A DNA stretch of 64,000 bases, taken from NCBI RefSeq assembly GCF_005862235.1, contig NZ_VCEK01000003.1, forward strand, positions 726,079-790,078, written 5' to 3'. The position numbers and the translations under genes were made by a program. This document shows, piece by piece, positions 1 through 9,001 of the stretch (the stretch's first letter is position 1; every line of letters starts with the position of its first letter). The notes beneath the pieces were generated by a model. It saw only the letters and a list, made by a program, of their open reading frames with translations, did no database searches and was not told where the DNA came from. The stretch is from Saccharomonospora piscinae (GTDB lineage Bacteria > Actinomycetota > Actinomycetes > Mycobacteriales > Pseudonocardiaceae).

Positions 1-81
1 GTGACGTGCGTGGTGGTCGGCGGAATGCTGCTGGTCGAGCCCGCGGTGGCTCCCGACGTGTTCACCGACGTGGGGGCCTGA
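1..81 (+). CDS. C-terminal end of an unidentified protein (partial)
   Basis: The first 26 codons of the window read open in frame 1 and end at TGA 79-81. The visible residues are mostly hydrophobic and then acidic (GMLLVEPAVAPDVFTDVGA). This is too little to name a family. It sits 91 bp upstream of proA on the same strand, so it may be the last gene of an upstream unit. Nothing in the fragment resembles the C-terminus of glutamate 5-kinase (ProB), the classic proA partner. It could also be a chance open frame in GC-rich DNA. Confidence 0.25.
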   Translation: MTCVVVGGMLLVEPAVAPDVFTDVGA

Positions 82-172
82 CCAGCCGGGTGGTGTCCGC
101 ACCCGGTGCGGCACACTGATGGGGTCGGAACAGGGCGCTGCCGCCCAGCGGCGATCGGCGGGAGGACGTGTG

Positions 173-1414
173 GTGACGGACGAGGTGGCGAAGGCTGTCG
201 AGGAGTGCGCCAAGGCGGCGAAGGGCGCCGCTCCGTCGCTGGCCGGCGCATCGGACACGGTCATCGACGCCGCGCTGGAAGGCATGGCCGTCCGCCTGCG
301 CGAGCACCGGGGTGAGGTCCTGGAGGCGAACGCTCGCGATATCGCCGAGGCCAGGGCCGACGGTATGAGTGCGGGCCTGCTCGACCGGCTCACCATCACT
401 GAGGACCGCCTGACGGGCATGGCGGAGCAACTGCGCTTGCTCGCGGCGTGCCCGCATCCCGAACGCACCATCCCGGTGTCCACGTTGGATGGTGGGCTGC
501 GGCTGGTCGAACGCCGCCGCCCGGTCGGTGTCATCGGAGCCAACTACGAGGCCCGGCCCAACGTGACGGTCGATGTGGCGTCGCAGCTGGTGAAGTCGCG
601 CAACGCGGGGGTTCTTCGTACCGGCTCGGCGGCGCTGGGTTCAGCGCGACGCCTGCTCGACGTGGTGATCCGGCCCGCACTGGCGCAGGCGGGTCTCGAT
701 CCCGAGGTGGTGCAGCTCGTCCCGAGGCCGGAGCGCGAGGCCGCGGCCGCGCTGGTGCGCCTGCCCGCTGCGGTGCCTCTGGTGATCCTGCGGGGCAGTG
801 GGGAGAGCACGAGGTCGCTGGCGCTGACGGCGGCCCAGCACGGAGTCCGCACGCTCGCCCACGCGGACGGCGGGGGCGTGCTCTACGTCGATGAGCACGC
901 CGATCGCGACACCGTGCGCTCGCTGCTGGTGAACAGCCTCGACCGCCTGGGGGTGTGCAACCGGCTGAACCTGCTGCTGGTGCATTCGGCGATCTACGAC
1001 GCATGGTGGCCGACGCTGGCGGACACCCTCGCGGAAGCCGGGGTGACGCCCTCCCTGCCGCCGCACGAGCACGCCCTCGGCTACGAGTGGTCGCTCGACG
1101 CCGACCGGGAGGCCACGGTGACGGTGGCGCCGGTGAGTGGCGTCGCCGAGGCGGTGCGGATCGCGAACGAGGAGACGTCCGGACTCGCGGCGGGTATCGC
1201 CACCGAGGACGCCGCCACGGCGAACGCGTTCTTCGACGGCTACCAGGGCACGGGAGTGTTCTGGAACGCGCCGACGCGACTGCTCGACGGGTTCAAGCTG
1301 CTCGGCGTGCCCGAGACCGGGATCAACCTCGACAAGGTGCCCGGCCCGCGTGGCCCGGTGACCTACTCCGACCTGTATGTCCGGCAGTACGCGGTGCTCC
1401 CCGAAGGCCGCTGA
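173..1414 (+). CDS. proA: Glutamate-5-semialdehyde dehydrogenase (gamma-glutamyl phosphate reductase)
   Basis: Cytoplasmic enzyme of proline synthesis: NADPH-dependent reduction of L-glutamyl 5-phosphate to glutamate-5-semialdehyde. The 413-residue product has the usual family length and aldehyde-dehydrogenase fold. The catalytic cysteine is Cys262 in GVCNRLNLLLVH. The segment GVIGANYEARPNVT near residue 120 and the C-terminal GPRGPVTYSDLYV are family hallmarks. GTG 173 is chosen because GGAGGA (161-166) lies 6 nt upstream; an upstream ATG at 119 is in frame but has no ribosome site and would add an unusual tail. No proB is seen next to it, so the kinase must lie elsewhere. Confidence 0.96.
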   Translation: MTDEVAKAVEECAKAAKGAAPSLAGASDTVIDAALEGMAVRLREHRGEVLEANARDIAEARADGMSAGLLDRLTITEDRLTGMAEQLRLLAACPHPERTIPVSTLDGGLRLVERRRPVGVIGANYEARPNVTVDVASQLVKSRNAGVLRTGSAALGSARRLLDVVIRPALAQAGLDPEVVQLVPRPEREAAAALVRLPAAVPLVILRGSGESTRSLALTAAQHGVRTLAHADGGGVLYVDEHADRDTVRSLLVNSLDRLGVCNRLNLLLVHSAIYDAWWPTLADTLAEAGVTPSLPPHEHALGYEWSLDADREATVTVAPVSGVAEAVRIANEETSGLAAGIATEDAATANAFFDGYQGTGVFWNAPTRLLDGFKLLGVPETGINLDKVPGPRGPVTYSDLYVRQYAVLPEGR

Positions 1415-1663
1415 GCCGTCGCGGCCGAGTGCTGCGTCCCGGGGGGGCTGCGCCACGGGGGCGGGGCGGTGTGGGTGCCCGGTGTACCCTGTACGAAGGG
1501 CACGATCAGGGAACTGCGTCCGGCAGTCGTGTGCCCGAAAGCTGCGCCGTCACCACGGCGATCGATCACCAGCTCGACGAGTACCGTGAGCGGTCGCCCC
1601 TGCCTGGGTGAGCCACGGCCGTGGCGTTCACCGAGAAGCTCAACCCCGAAGCAGGAGCTGTTG

Positions 1664-3376
1664 ATGGTCGCCCTTATGGCGGAAACCGAAACCCCGAACG
1701 ACATCGAGCCCGCCGCCGACTTCGCCGCGCTGGGACTGCGTCCCGAGCTGCTGCGTGCGCTGGCGGAGCTGGGGTATGAGGAACCCACTCCGATCCAGCG
1801 GGCGGCCATCCCGCCGGTACTCGACGGCGCCGACGTTGTCGGGCAGGCCGCGACCGGGACGGGAAAGACGGCCGCGTTCTCGCTGCCGGTGCTGCACCGG
1901 ATCGGCGACGGGCCGCGCGGTGGCAAGCCGCGTGCCCTGGTGCTGGTGCCCACCCGGGAACTCGCCGCGCAGGTGTGCGAGGCCATGTACCGGTACGGGC
2001 AGCACCTGGGTATCCGGGTCGTCCCCGTCTACGGCGGGCAGCCGATGGGCAGGCAGCTGCGGGACCTCGATCAGGGCGTCGATGTGGTCGTCGCCACGCC
2101 CGGTCGCGCGCTGGACCACCTCTCGCGCGGTTCGCTGGTGCTGTCGGACCTGCGCACCGTCGTGCTCGACGAGGCCGACGAGATGCTCGACATGGGATTC
2201 GCCGAGGACATCGACGAGATCCTCGGCCGGACACCCGACGACCGGCAGACGATGCTCTTCTCCGCCACCATGCCGCCGAAGATCGCCGGGCTCGTGCGCC
2301 GCTACCTGCGCGACCCTCGCCGCATCGCGCTCACCCGTGCCGAATCGCTGAGCGGTGACGCCGCCGCGGTCAGCCAGACCGCGTACGTCGTGCCGCGCGG
2401 GCACAAGGCCGCGGCGCTCGGCCGGGTGCTCGACATCGAGGCACCGGAGGCCACCGTCGTCTTCTGCCGTACTCGGGACGAGGTCGACCGCCTGACCGAG
2501 ACGATGAACGGGCGCGGTTACCGTGCCGAGGCGCTGCACGGTGGCATGGACCAGCACCAGCGCGACCGGGTCGTCGGCCGGTTGCGCGCCGGTACGGCCG
2601 ATCTCGTGGTGGCGACCGACGTGGCCGCGCGGGGGCTGGACATCGACCAGCTCACCCACGTCGTCAACTACGACGTCCCGAGCGCGCCCGAGATCTACGT
2701 ACACCGCATCGGCCGCGTCGGCAGGGCGGGCAGGCAGGGTAGTGCGCTGACTCTCGCCGAGCCGAGGGAGAACCGCATGATCAAGACGATCGAGCGGGTC
2801 ACGGGACAGCCGATCTCGGTCCGGAAGCTGCCCACGGTCGCCGATCTGCGGGCGCGCCGGCTCGAACTGACTCGCAACGCCCTGCGCGAGGTGCTGGCGG
2901 GGGACGGCGACCTCGAGCACTACCGGGCCGTGGTGGAACCGCTGACCGAGGAGTTCGACCTCCGCGAGATCGCACTGGCCGCGGTGAAACTCGCCCACGA
3001 GCCGGATGGCGGCCAGGCCGACGAGGTGGAGATTCCCGAGGCCGTACTCCGCCCGCACGACGGTGACCGCTCGCGGCGTGGCCCAGGTACGCAGGGCACG
3101 CCCAAGCGCGGCAAGCGCTCGGTGGACGGCATGACCCGGCTGTTCGTCAGCCTTGGCCGCAGGGCCGGGGTGCGACCGCAGGACCTGGTGGGGGCCATCG
3201 CGGGCGAGTCGCCGCTACGGGGCAAGGACGTCGGTGCCATCGAGATCGCCGACAAGTTCTCTCTCGTGGACGTGCCCGACGGCGCCGCCGAGGACGTCAT
3301 CACGGCGCTGCGGGACAGCAGCATCAAGGGCCGGAAAGTGATCGTCCGGCGGGAGCGCCGCCCGGCACGTCAGTGA
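1664..3376 (+). CDS. DEAD-box ATP-dependent RNA helicase with DbpA-type RNA-binding domain (DeaD/CsdA-like)
   Basis: ATP-driven RNA unwinding protein of 570 residues, of the type acting in ribosome assembly, RNA decay and cold adaptation. All core motifs are visible: Q motif (GYEEPTPIQ), Walker A ATGTGKT with Lys68, PTRELA, DEAD at residues 169-172, SAT, and HRIGRVGR in the second RecA domain. The last 80 residues (from GMTRLFVSLGRR) match the DbpA RNA-binding domain found in DeaD/CsdA proteins. The ATG at 1664 follows AGGAG (1653-1657) by 6 nt. The same frame stays open upstream to 1469, but that stretch looks noncoding. The 249-bp gap after proA could carry a long leader, as in many cold-shock helicases; that is inference. 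Confidence 0.95.
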   Translation: MVALMAETETPNDIEPAADFAALGLRPELLRALAELGYEEPTPIQRAAIPPVLDGADVVGQAATGTGKTAAFSLPVLHRIGDGPRGGKPRALVLVPTRELAAQVCEAMYRYGQHLGIRVVPVYGGQPMGRQLRDLDQGVDVVVATPGRALDHLSRGSLVLSDLRTVVLDEADEMLDMGFAEDIDEILGRTPDDRQTMLFSATMPPKIAGLVRRYLRDPRRIALTRAESLSGDAAAVSQTAYVVPRGHKAAALGRVLDIEAPEATVVFCRTRDEVDRLTETMNGRGYRAEALHGGMDQHQRDRVVGRLRAGTADLVVATDVAARGLDIDQLTHVVNYDVPSAPEIYVHRIGRVGRAGRQGSALTLAEPRENRMIKTIERVTGQPISVRKLPTVADLRARRLELTRNALREVLAGDGDLEHYRAVVEPLTEEFDLREIALAAVKLAHEPDGGQADEVEIPEAVLRPHDGDRSRRGPGTQGTPKRGKRSVDGMTRLFVSLGRRAGVRPQDLVGAIAGESPLRGKDVGAIEIADKFSLVDVPDGAAEDVITALRDSSIKGRKVIVRRERRPARQ

Positions 3377-3381
3377 TCGGC

Positions 3382-3831
3382 TCAGGTGGTGTGGACGATC
3401 AGCACGTCCAGGCCGGACTTCCGCGCCACCTCTGACGGCACCGACCCCAGGATGCGGCCCGCCAGCGTGTTGAGGCCTCTGTTGCCGACCACGAGCAGGT
3501 CGGCTCGGGAGTCGCGGGCGACGGTACGGAGCGCGTCCACCGGCTCGCCGACCACGGCGGTCGTCTCGATCGTCGTGGCGCCGGCCTTGGTGGCGCGCTC
3601 CCGGGCGGTGCGCAACGTCTCCTCGGCGGGGGCCGAGCCCACCACCTGGTACGCCTCGTCACCGAGCACGTCCTGCGCCTTGTCGACCCTGTCCTTCCCG
3701 GCGGGGAAGTAGGCGCACGCGATGACGAGCGTGGCGGTGGAGTCGGCGGCGACCCTCGCCGCGCGCTCCACGGCGGCCAGTGAGGAATCCGACCCGTCGG
3801 TGCCGACGACGACGGTCTTGTAGGCGGCCAT
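3382..3831 (-). CDS. Universal stress protein (UspA family)
   Basis: Single-domain USP of 149 residues, close to the family norm. The N-terminus (TVVVGTDGSDSS) is the typical first strand and nucleotide loop. The ATP-binding signature G-x2-G-x9-G-S is intact (Gly116, Gly119, Gly129, Ser130), placing it with ATP-binding UspA-type rather than the non-binding type. Such proteins accumulate in stress and stationary phase; the exact role here is not evident. It ends 5 bp from the end of the convergent helicase gene and is transcribed away from the coiled-coil gene's 3' end. Confidence 0.9.
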   Translation of the reverse strand: MAAYKTVVVGTDGSDSSLAAVERAARVAADSTATLVIACAYFPAGKDRVDKAQDVLGDEAYQVVGSAPAEETLRTARERATKAGATTIETTAVVGEPVDALRTVARDSRADLLVVGNRGLNTLAGRILGSVPSEVARKSGLDVLIVHTT

Positions 3832-3907
3832 CCGGTCCTCCAGTGGGGTGACGTACCGGGTCTGGAGGCCGACAGTAGCGGGTCCGTCGTCCCCGCGCAG
3901 CAGTTAC

Positions 3908-5062
3908 CTACTCGCGAGTCGGTTTCGGTGACGTGACCGCCCGCACACGCACGGTCGGCTGCGACGCGCCGTCGCCGTTGTGGGGGTCCGCGTCCGCCGT
4001 GTCGCTGGTGCCGCCGCTCGCGCCGTCACGCTCGGAGTCACCGGAAGCCCCGGAGTCGCCGGAGCGCTCGGCGGCCGAGCCGAGTGCGGCCTCGGCCTCC
4101 GCCAGCATCGCGCGAGCGGAGTGGACCTGCTCGGCGATGCGGGAGCGCAGCGTGCGCAGCTGCTCCACGCGTGTCGTGGCCTCCGTGGTGCGCCGGTTGG
4201 CTTCCTCGGTGGCCTCCCGCACACGGCGCTTGGCCTCGTCGGAGGCCTCCGCGACGCGCGCGTTCGCCTCGCTGATCGAGTTCTGCTTGCGCCGGTTGGC
4301 GTCCTCGACGGATTCGCGGCGCAGCCGCTCGATCTCGGCCTCGGCCTCGGCCTTCTCGTCGGCGACCTCGGCCCGGATGCTCGCGGCCTCGTCGGTGGCC
4401 TCCGTGACGCGCCGCTCGGCCTCGGCCTTGCTGGCGGCCTCCTGCTCGGCCAGCACGCGCATCGCCTCGGTGCGCCGCTGGGACATCGCGATCTCGAAGT
4501 CCTCTTCGACCCGCACCCGGCGCTGCTCCGCCTCGTCGTCGAGCCGCTCGCGCTCCGCCGTGGCCTCGGCGGTGATGCGCTCGCCCTCGGCGCGCGCCTC
4601 CTCCATGACCTTGACGTGCTCGGCCTCCATGCGCTTGCGGCGCTCGGCCAGCTCGGCGAGCAACTGCTCGTAGCGGGCGCGCATGGCGCTGGCGTCGGAC
4701 TCGGCCTTGGCCCTGATGTGGCTCGCCTCGGCATCGGCCCGCGCCTTGGTGTCGCTGGCCTCCTCCTGGGCGAGGCGGAGCATCCGCTGCAGCCGCTCGG
4801 ACAGACCCTCGATGGTGGTCGGCGGCTGCGCGAGCCGTTCCACCTGGCCGCGCAGGTCGTCGATCTCGATCCGCGCGGATTCGAGCTGCCTGGCCAGGTC
4901 GTCGGCCTGTGAGATGGCCGCGTCCCGATCCGACATGAGCATCTTGATATCGGCGTCGAGCCGTTCCAGGTGTTCGTCGACCTGCGCTCGGCTGTAGCCG
5001 CGCTTCTCGAAGTCGAAGCCGGCTCCCAGCGGCACGAGCTCCCGTTCCTCGCCAAGGCTCAT
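3908..5062 (-). CDS. DivIVA-domain coiled-coil protein (FilP/RsmP-like cytoskeletal type)
   Basis: A 384-residue protein that is almost all charged helix. Residues 10-45 (AGFDFEKRGYSRAQVDEHL) match the DivIVA/Wag31 N-terminal membrane-curvature motif. From about residue 60 to 320 it is an alanine-, glutamate- and arginine-rich heptad coil with repeated EA-x-E/R-A blocks. The last 50 residues are a Gly/Ser/Asp-rich, probably disordered tail ending in a basic stretch. In actinobacteria such proteins (older annotations: cellulose-binding protein) form filaments that support polar growth and cell shape. That role is inferred from architecture. No transmembrane segment or signal peptide is visible. 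The ATG at 5062 begins the DivIVA-like region directly. Confidence 0.8.
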   Translation of the reverse strand: MSLGEERELVPLGAGFDFEKRGYSRAQVDEHLERLDADIKMLMSDRDAAISQADDLARQLESARIEIDDLRGQVERLAQPPTTIEGLSERLQRMLRLAQEEASDTKARADAEASHIRAKAESDASAMRARYEQLLAELAERRKRMEAEHVKVMEEARAEGERITAEATAERERLDDEAEQRRVRVEEDFEIAMSQRRTEAMRVLAEQEAASKAEAERRVTEATDEAASIRAEVADEKAEAEAEIERLRRESVEDANRRKQNSISEANARVAEASDEAKRRVREATEEANRRTTEATTRVEQLRTLRSRIAEQVHSARAMLAEAEAALGSAAERSGDSGASGDSERDGASGGTSDTADADPHNGDGASQPTVRVRAVTSPKPTRE

Positions 5063-5212
5063 GGGCCCACCCTAGCGGGCGTGGTCGCGGCGCACGTGTC
5101 GGAGAGTCCAGAAGAGCGAGTGGCGCGATGTTTGACCGGCTGGCCAACCAAGAGCACGATATGAGTACGAGCCGCGACGAGGCGGTTCGTGGTCACCGGG
5201 AGGTGGACTTCG

Positions 5213-5593
5213 ATGGCTCGAATTCCTGGTCGGACGTCGACGCGGTCGTGGAGCCGGCCGCACGACTTCGCCGAACTCGTCTTTGGTGTGGTGCTGGCGC
5301 TGTCCCCGATCTGGTTCGACACCAACACCGCGGCCACGTGGACGATGGTGGTGCTCGGCGCACTGATCGCACTCGACGGGCTCGTGTCGCTGGCGATGCC
5401 GAGCCTCGTCTACGGGGAGGCGGTGCAGGTGGTGCTCGGTGCGCTCGTCTTCATCTCGCCGTGGGTCATGAGCTACACCGAGTTCACGGGAGCCTCGTGG
5501 GCCTCGTGGATCATCGGCGGGCTGACCGTGGTGGCCGGCGTCGCGGCGCTTCCCGTGGCCAACGCCGCACACCGCACCGCGGGCCAGCACTGA
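5213..5593 (+). CDS. SPW-repeat integral membrane protein
   Basis: Small membrane protein of 126 residues with two related halves, each holding an SPW-type motif: LSPIWF in the first and ISPWVM in the second. Four hydrophobic segments are apparent (about residues 25-40, 47-65, 72-90, 100-118). A short basic N-terminus precedes the first. SPW proteins are common in actinobacteria and their function is unknown. ATG 5213 is chosen because GGGAGG (5199-5204) lies 8 nt upstream; a GTG at 5189 is in frame but has no such site. It is divergent from the DivIVA-like gene, 150 bp apart. Confidence 0.8.
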   Translation: MARIPGRTSTRSWSRPHDFAELVFGVVLALSPIWFDTNTAATWTMVVLGALIALDGLVSLAMPSLVYGEAVQVVLGALVFISPWVMSYTEFTGASWASWIIGGLTVVAGVAALPVANAAHRTAGQH

Positions 5594-5736
5594 CGGCGCG
5601 CTTGCCGGTCGTTCCCGGCCACCCGTGCGCGCCCCTGTGGTTGCGCGCCCCCGCATGATGGACACGGCACAGTCAGGCGTGGGCGCGCGACCGGGGGTCA
5701 CCGGCGTGGCGGCGTGAGGTGGACGAGGGGACGACG

Positions 5737-6354
5737 ATGTCTCGACAGCAGGGCGACGACGGAGGCCACGCCTCGGCCCGCGAGCGGATCCTGCTCGCGG
5801 CCGAACGGCTGTTCGCGGAGTCCGGCTTCCAGGGCACTCCGACCTCGCGGATCGCGGAGGCGGCCGAGGTGCCGAAGGGGCTGGTCCACTACTACTTCCG
5901 GCGCAAGTCCGACCTGTTGACCGCGTTGGTCGAGCGGCTGCCGGACGAGCGGGTGGACCCCACCCGCGTGGTGGTGCGGGGGGACATCGCGGAAAGTCTG
6001 CACCGGCTGGTCACCGAGCTCGACCGCCGGTTGTCGGCGTCGCGGATGTTGTCACACCTGCTCTGGCGGGAGGCCGACACGCACAACGCGGTACGCGACG
6101 CGCTGCGCAGCCGCTACGACGTGCTCGTGGGGCAGGTGAAGTCCGTGATCCTCGCGGCGGCGGGCGCGGGCACGCTCGCGCTCACCGACGTGGAGAGTGC
6201 GGCGGCGTTGGTCGCGCTCGCGGTGAGCTACCGCCATTCCGTGGCCCGTCACTCCGACGCGCCGGACGAGATCCGCGCCGAGTTGACGTTCATCGCCTCG
6301 GCGCTGACCGGACGATCGGGCACGGTAAGGGTGGCTCCGGCGCGGGCACCGTGA
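5737..6354 (+). CDS. TetR/AcrR-family transcriptional regulator
   Basis: One-component repressor of 205 residues. The N-terminal helix-turn-helix is clear: ARERILLAAERLFAESGF, then TSRIAEAAEVPKGLVHYYF. The remaining helices form the ligand-binding and dimer domain, which is variable and gives no clue to the ligand. ATG 5737 follows GAGGGG (5725-5730) by 6 nt; a GTG at 5719 is an alternative that adds six residues. No divergent transporter or enzyme gene points to a target. The next gene downstream is convergent. Confidence 0.9.
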   Translation: MSRQQGDDGGHASARERILLAAERLFAESGFQGTPTSRIAEAAEVPKGLVHYYFRRKSDLLTALVERLPDERVDPTRVVVRGDIAESLHRLVTELDRRLSASRMLSHLLWREADTHNAVRDALRSRYDVLVGQVKSVILAAAGAGTLALTDVESAAALVALAVSYRHSVARHSDAPDEIRAELTFIASALTGRSGTVRVAPARAP

Positions 6355-6371
6355 CACGCCGGGCGGCGACG

Positions 6372-6818
6372 TCAGTGACCGGGGGCGGGCTCCACCAGTT
6401 CCACGAGCACGCCACCCGCGTCCTTCGGGTGGACGAAGTTGACTTTGCTCTCCGCCGTCCCGCGCCGCGCCTGCGGGTAGAGCAGGCGCAGGCCCTGGGC
6501 ACGCAGCGCGTCGGCGGCGGCCTCGACGTCGGTCACCCGGTAGGCGAGTTGCTGCAGGCCGGGGCCCTTACGGTCGAGGAAGGTGGCGATCGTCGACTCG
6601 GCGTTGAGGGGTGCCAGCAGCTGCACGGCGGTTCCGGCGGACGAGTCGCCGGGTGCCCGCAGCATGGCCTCGCGCACACCCTGGTCCTCGTTGACCTCGA
6701 CGTGTGCGACCTCCAGCCCGAAGGTCTCGCTGTGGAAGGCGATCGCGGCGTCAAGGTCCACCACCGCGATCCCCACGTGGTCGACGGCGGTGACGAAAGG
6801 GCGGAGTGCCTGCTGCAT
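6372..6818 (-). CDS. mce: Methylmalonyl-CoA epimerase (VOC fold)
   Basis: Interconverts (2R)- and (2S)-methylmalonyl-CoA in propionyl-CoA metabolism. The 148 residues form two VOC repeats. Of the four expected metal ligands, His14 (DHVGIAV), Gln66 (AVQLLAP) and Glu140 (VLVELVEP) are present. At the fourth site, where Streptomyces has a His-His pair (VHHIAF), this protein reads Gln-Gln (GLQQLAYRV, 89-90). The motif EVNEDQGVREAML is strongly conserved in the family. ATG 6818 gives the usual length; the longer frame adds an Arg-rich, unlikely N-terminus. It is divergent from an acetyl-CoA acetyltransferase, a pairing common in actinobacteria. Confidence 0.9.
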   Translation of the reverse strand: MQQALRPFVTAVDHVGIAVVDLDAAIAFHSETFGLEVAHVEVNEDQGVREAMLRAPGDSSAGTAVQLLAPLNAESTIATFLDRKGPGLQQLAYRVTDVEAAADALRAQGLRLLYPQARRGTAESKVNFVHPKDAGGVLVELVEPAPGH

Positions 6819-6973
6819 CGACACCGAGGATAGTCGAGACCCGCGACTGTGGCGGGTGATGTCGATCGCCCTCGGCCGTCCCCGGCCGCTGTCGCGGTAT
6901 CGTCGACGCATCCGCACTTGCGCTCTGCCGCCGCCCGGCAGCGTCGACGTCGATGACTCGCAGGAGGCCCGTT

Positions 6974-8152
6974 GTGTCCGGTTCCGTGATCCTGGGCGCC
7001 GCCCGTACGCCCGTCGGCCGACTTCTCGGTTCGTTGAAGGACTTTTCCGGCGCCAAGCTCGGGGGCGTGGCCATCCGTGCGGCGCTGGAGCGGTCGGGAG
7101 TCCCCGCCGACGCCGTCGAGTACACGATCATGGGCCAGGTGCTCACCGCGGGTGCGGGCCAGATCCCGGCGCGGCAGGCCGCCGTGGCCGCGGGCATCCC
7201 GATGGAGGTGCCCGCACTGACGATCAACAAGGTCTGCCTCTCGGGTCTCGACGCCATCGCGCTGGCCGACCAGCTGATCCGCGCGGGTGAGTTCGACCTC
7301 GTCGTCGCCGGTGGCCAGGAGTCGATGTCGCAGGCACCGCACCTGCTCCCGAGCTCGCGTACCGGGACGAAGTACGGCGACACGGCGCTGGTGGACCACA
7401 TGGCCCACGACGGCCTGTTCTGCGCCTTCGACCAGGTGGCGATGGGCGAGTCCACCGAACGGTACAACGCCCGTTACGGCCTGAAGCGCGAGGAACAGGA
7501 CGCCTTCGCGGCGAGGTCGCACCAGCGCGCGGCGAAGGCGGCGGCGAACGGGCTGTTCGACGACGAGATCGTGGGAGTGCACATCCCGCAGCGCAAGGGT
7601 GATCCCCTGGTGTTCGCCACCGACGAGGGCGTGCGGGCCGACACGACCGCCGATGGGCTGGCGCGCCTGCGCCCGGCCTTCGCGTCCGACGGCACCATCA
7701 CGGCGGGCTCCGCCTCACAGATCTCGGACGGCGCCGCCGCCGTGGTGGTCGCGAGCCGGGCCAAGGCCGAGGAACTGGGGATCGCCCCGATGGCCCAGAT
7801 CGGCGCGCACGGCGTCGTGGCGGGTCCCGACGCGAGCCTGCACGAGCAGCCGTCCAACGCGATCACGGCCGCGCTGCGCAAGGCGGAGTGGGACGCCGGA
7901 GCACTGGATCTCGTGGAGATCAACGAGGCGTTCGCGGCCGTGGGTCTCGTGTCCGCGCGCACGCTGGGGCTCGACGACGAGAAGGTCAACGTCAACGGCG
8001 GTGCGATCGCGTTGGGCCACCCGATCGGTGCCTCCGGTGCCCGTCTCGTGGTGCATCTGGTCCACGAACTGCGGCGCCGGGGCGGCGGCCGTGGCGCGGC
8101 GGCGTTGTGCGGCGGCGGCGGTCAGGGCGACGCGTTGCTGCTGACGGTCTGA
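6974..8152 (+). CDS. Acetyl-CoA acetyltransferase (thiolase)
   Basis: Biosynthetic-type thiolase that condenses two acetyl-CoA to acetoacetyl-CoA or runs the reverse reaction. The 392-residue length is typical. The nucleophilic cysteine is Cys88 in [13 protein letters not shown]. Other active-site blocks are [31 protein letters not shown] with the catalytic His, and the C-terminal [11 protein letters not shown] with the second Cys. GTG 6974 lies 7 nt after CAGGAGG (6961-6967). Divergent from methylmalonyl-CoA epimerase, it fits short-chain acyl-CoA metabolism; a role in polyhydroxybutyrate or branched-chain catabolism cannot be separated from sequence alone. Confidence 0.95.
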   Translation: MSGSVILGAARTPVGRLLGSLKDFSGAKLGGVAIRAALERSGVPADAVEYTIMGQVLTAGAGQIPARQAAVAAGIPMEVPALTINKVCLSGLDAIALADQLIRAGEFDLVVAGGQESMSQAPHLLPSSRTGTKYGDTALVDHMAHDGLFCAFDQVAMGESTERYNARYGLKREEQDAFAARSHQRAAKAAANGLFDDEIVGVHIPQRKGDPLVFATDEGVRADTTADGLARLRPAFASDGTITAGSASQISDGAAAVVVASRAKAEELGIAPMAQIGAHGVVAGPDASLHEQPSNAITAALRKAEWDAGALDLVEINEAFAAVGLVSARTLGLDDEKVNVNGGAIALGHPIGASGARLVVHLVHELRRRGGGRGAAALCGGGGQGDALLLTV

Positions 8153-8230
8153 GTCCACCACGGGTGGCACGCCGGTTCGGACCGGAAGTGGCTCTGCACC
8201 AGGCACACCGGTCTGAGTACCGTCGGCGAT

Positions 8231-8995
8231 GTGGTCGAACCCAGCGCTGCCGCCCATCGCCTCCGCGCCCTGCACGTGCCGGGTGATCCGCTCGTGCTTC
8301 CGAACGTGTGGGACGCCGACACCGCGCGGCTCGTGGTCGCGGCCGGTTTCCCGGTCGTGGCGACCAGTTCGGTCGCCCTCGCCCACAGCCTCGGCCACGC
8401 GGACGGCGAGCGAGCGCCCGCCGAGGCGATGTTCGCCGCCGCGGCTCGTATCTCGGCCGCGGTGGACGTTCCGGTGACGGTCGACGCCGAGTCCGGGTAC
8501 GGGCTGCCGCCTCGTGAACTGGCGACACGGCTGCTGGAGACAGGGGCGGTGGGGTGCAACATCGAGGACACCGATCCTCGGCGTGGTGCCCGGCGGCCTG
8601 CCGATGAACAGGCGGCGCTGCTGGCGAGCCTGCGGGATTCCGTGGGCGACGGCTTTGTGCTCAACGCGAGGATCGACTCGTTTCTCGCCTGCGGCACCGA
8701 TGATCAGCGGGCGGCGCTACCCGACGCCACAAGTCGGGCCCGGTGCTACCTCGACGCGGGCGCCGACGCGGTGTACCCGATCCATGCGACGGATCCGCAG
8801 GTGATCGCCACGCTGGTGCGCGAACTTGATCCGGCACCGGTGAACGTCACCATGCTGCCCGGAGGGCCGGGCCTGACGGAACTCGCGGGTCTCGGCGTGG
8901 CGAGGATATCGCTGGGCGGCGGGATGTGGACCGTGGCGAGGAATGCGCTGACACGGTTCCTCGACGATCTCGCCGCGCACGAGCCGGTGTTCTGA
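8231..8995 (+). CDS. Isocitrate lyase/PEP mutase family protein
   Basis: A 254-residue TIM-barrel protein of the ICL/phosphoenolpyruvate mutase superfamily, the short subgroup without the long ICL insertions. Visible landmarks are PNVWDADTARLV, TVDAESGYG (metal-site loop) and VGCNIEDTD (acidic Mg-binding cluster). It lacks the KKCGH motif of true isocitrate lyase (present in aceA at 44.7 kb), so it is not the glyoxylate-shunt enzyme. Possible activities include cleavage or rearrangement of a small oxoacid; the substrate is unknown. The start is GTG 8231, with no good ribosome site. Its 3' end lies 6 bp from the convergent isomerase gene. Confidence 0.85.
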   Translation: MVEPSAAAHRLRALHVPGDPLVLPNVWDADTARLVVAAGFPVVATSSVALAHSLGHADGERAPAEAMFAAAARISAAVDVPVTVDAESGYGLPPRELATRLLETGAVGCNIEDTDPRRGARRPADEQAALLASLRDSVGDGFVLNARIDSFLACGTDDQRAALPDATSRARCYLDAGADAVYPIHATDPQVIATLVRELDPAPVNVTMLPGGPGLTELAGLGVARISLGGGMWTVARNALTRFLDDLAAHEPVF

Positions 8996-9001
8996 TTCCC
9001 G

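Noticed and set aside
5128-5212. Promoter with TTGACC (5132) and a GATAT-like -10 before the SPW gene
   Set aside because: The spacer of about 19-21 bp is too long and no regulator motif supports it.
8231-8995. Second isocitrate lyase
   Set aside because: The KKCGH motif is missing and the length is 254 residues; it belongs to the short PEP-mutase-like subgroup.
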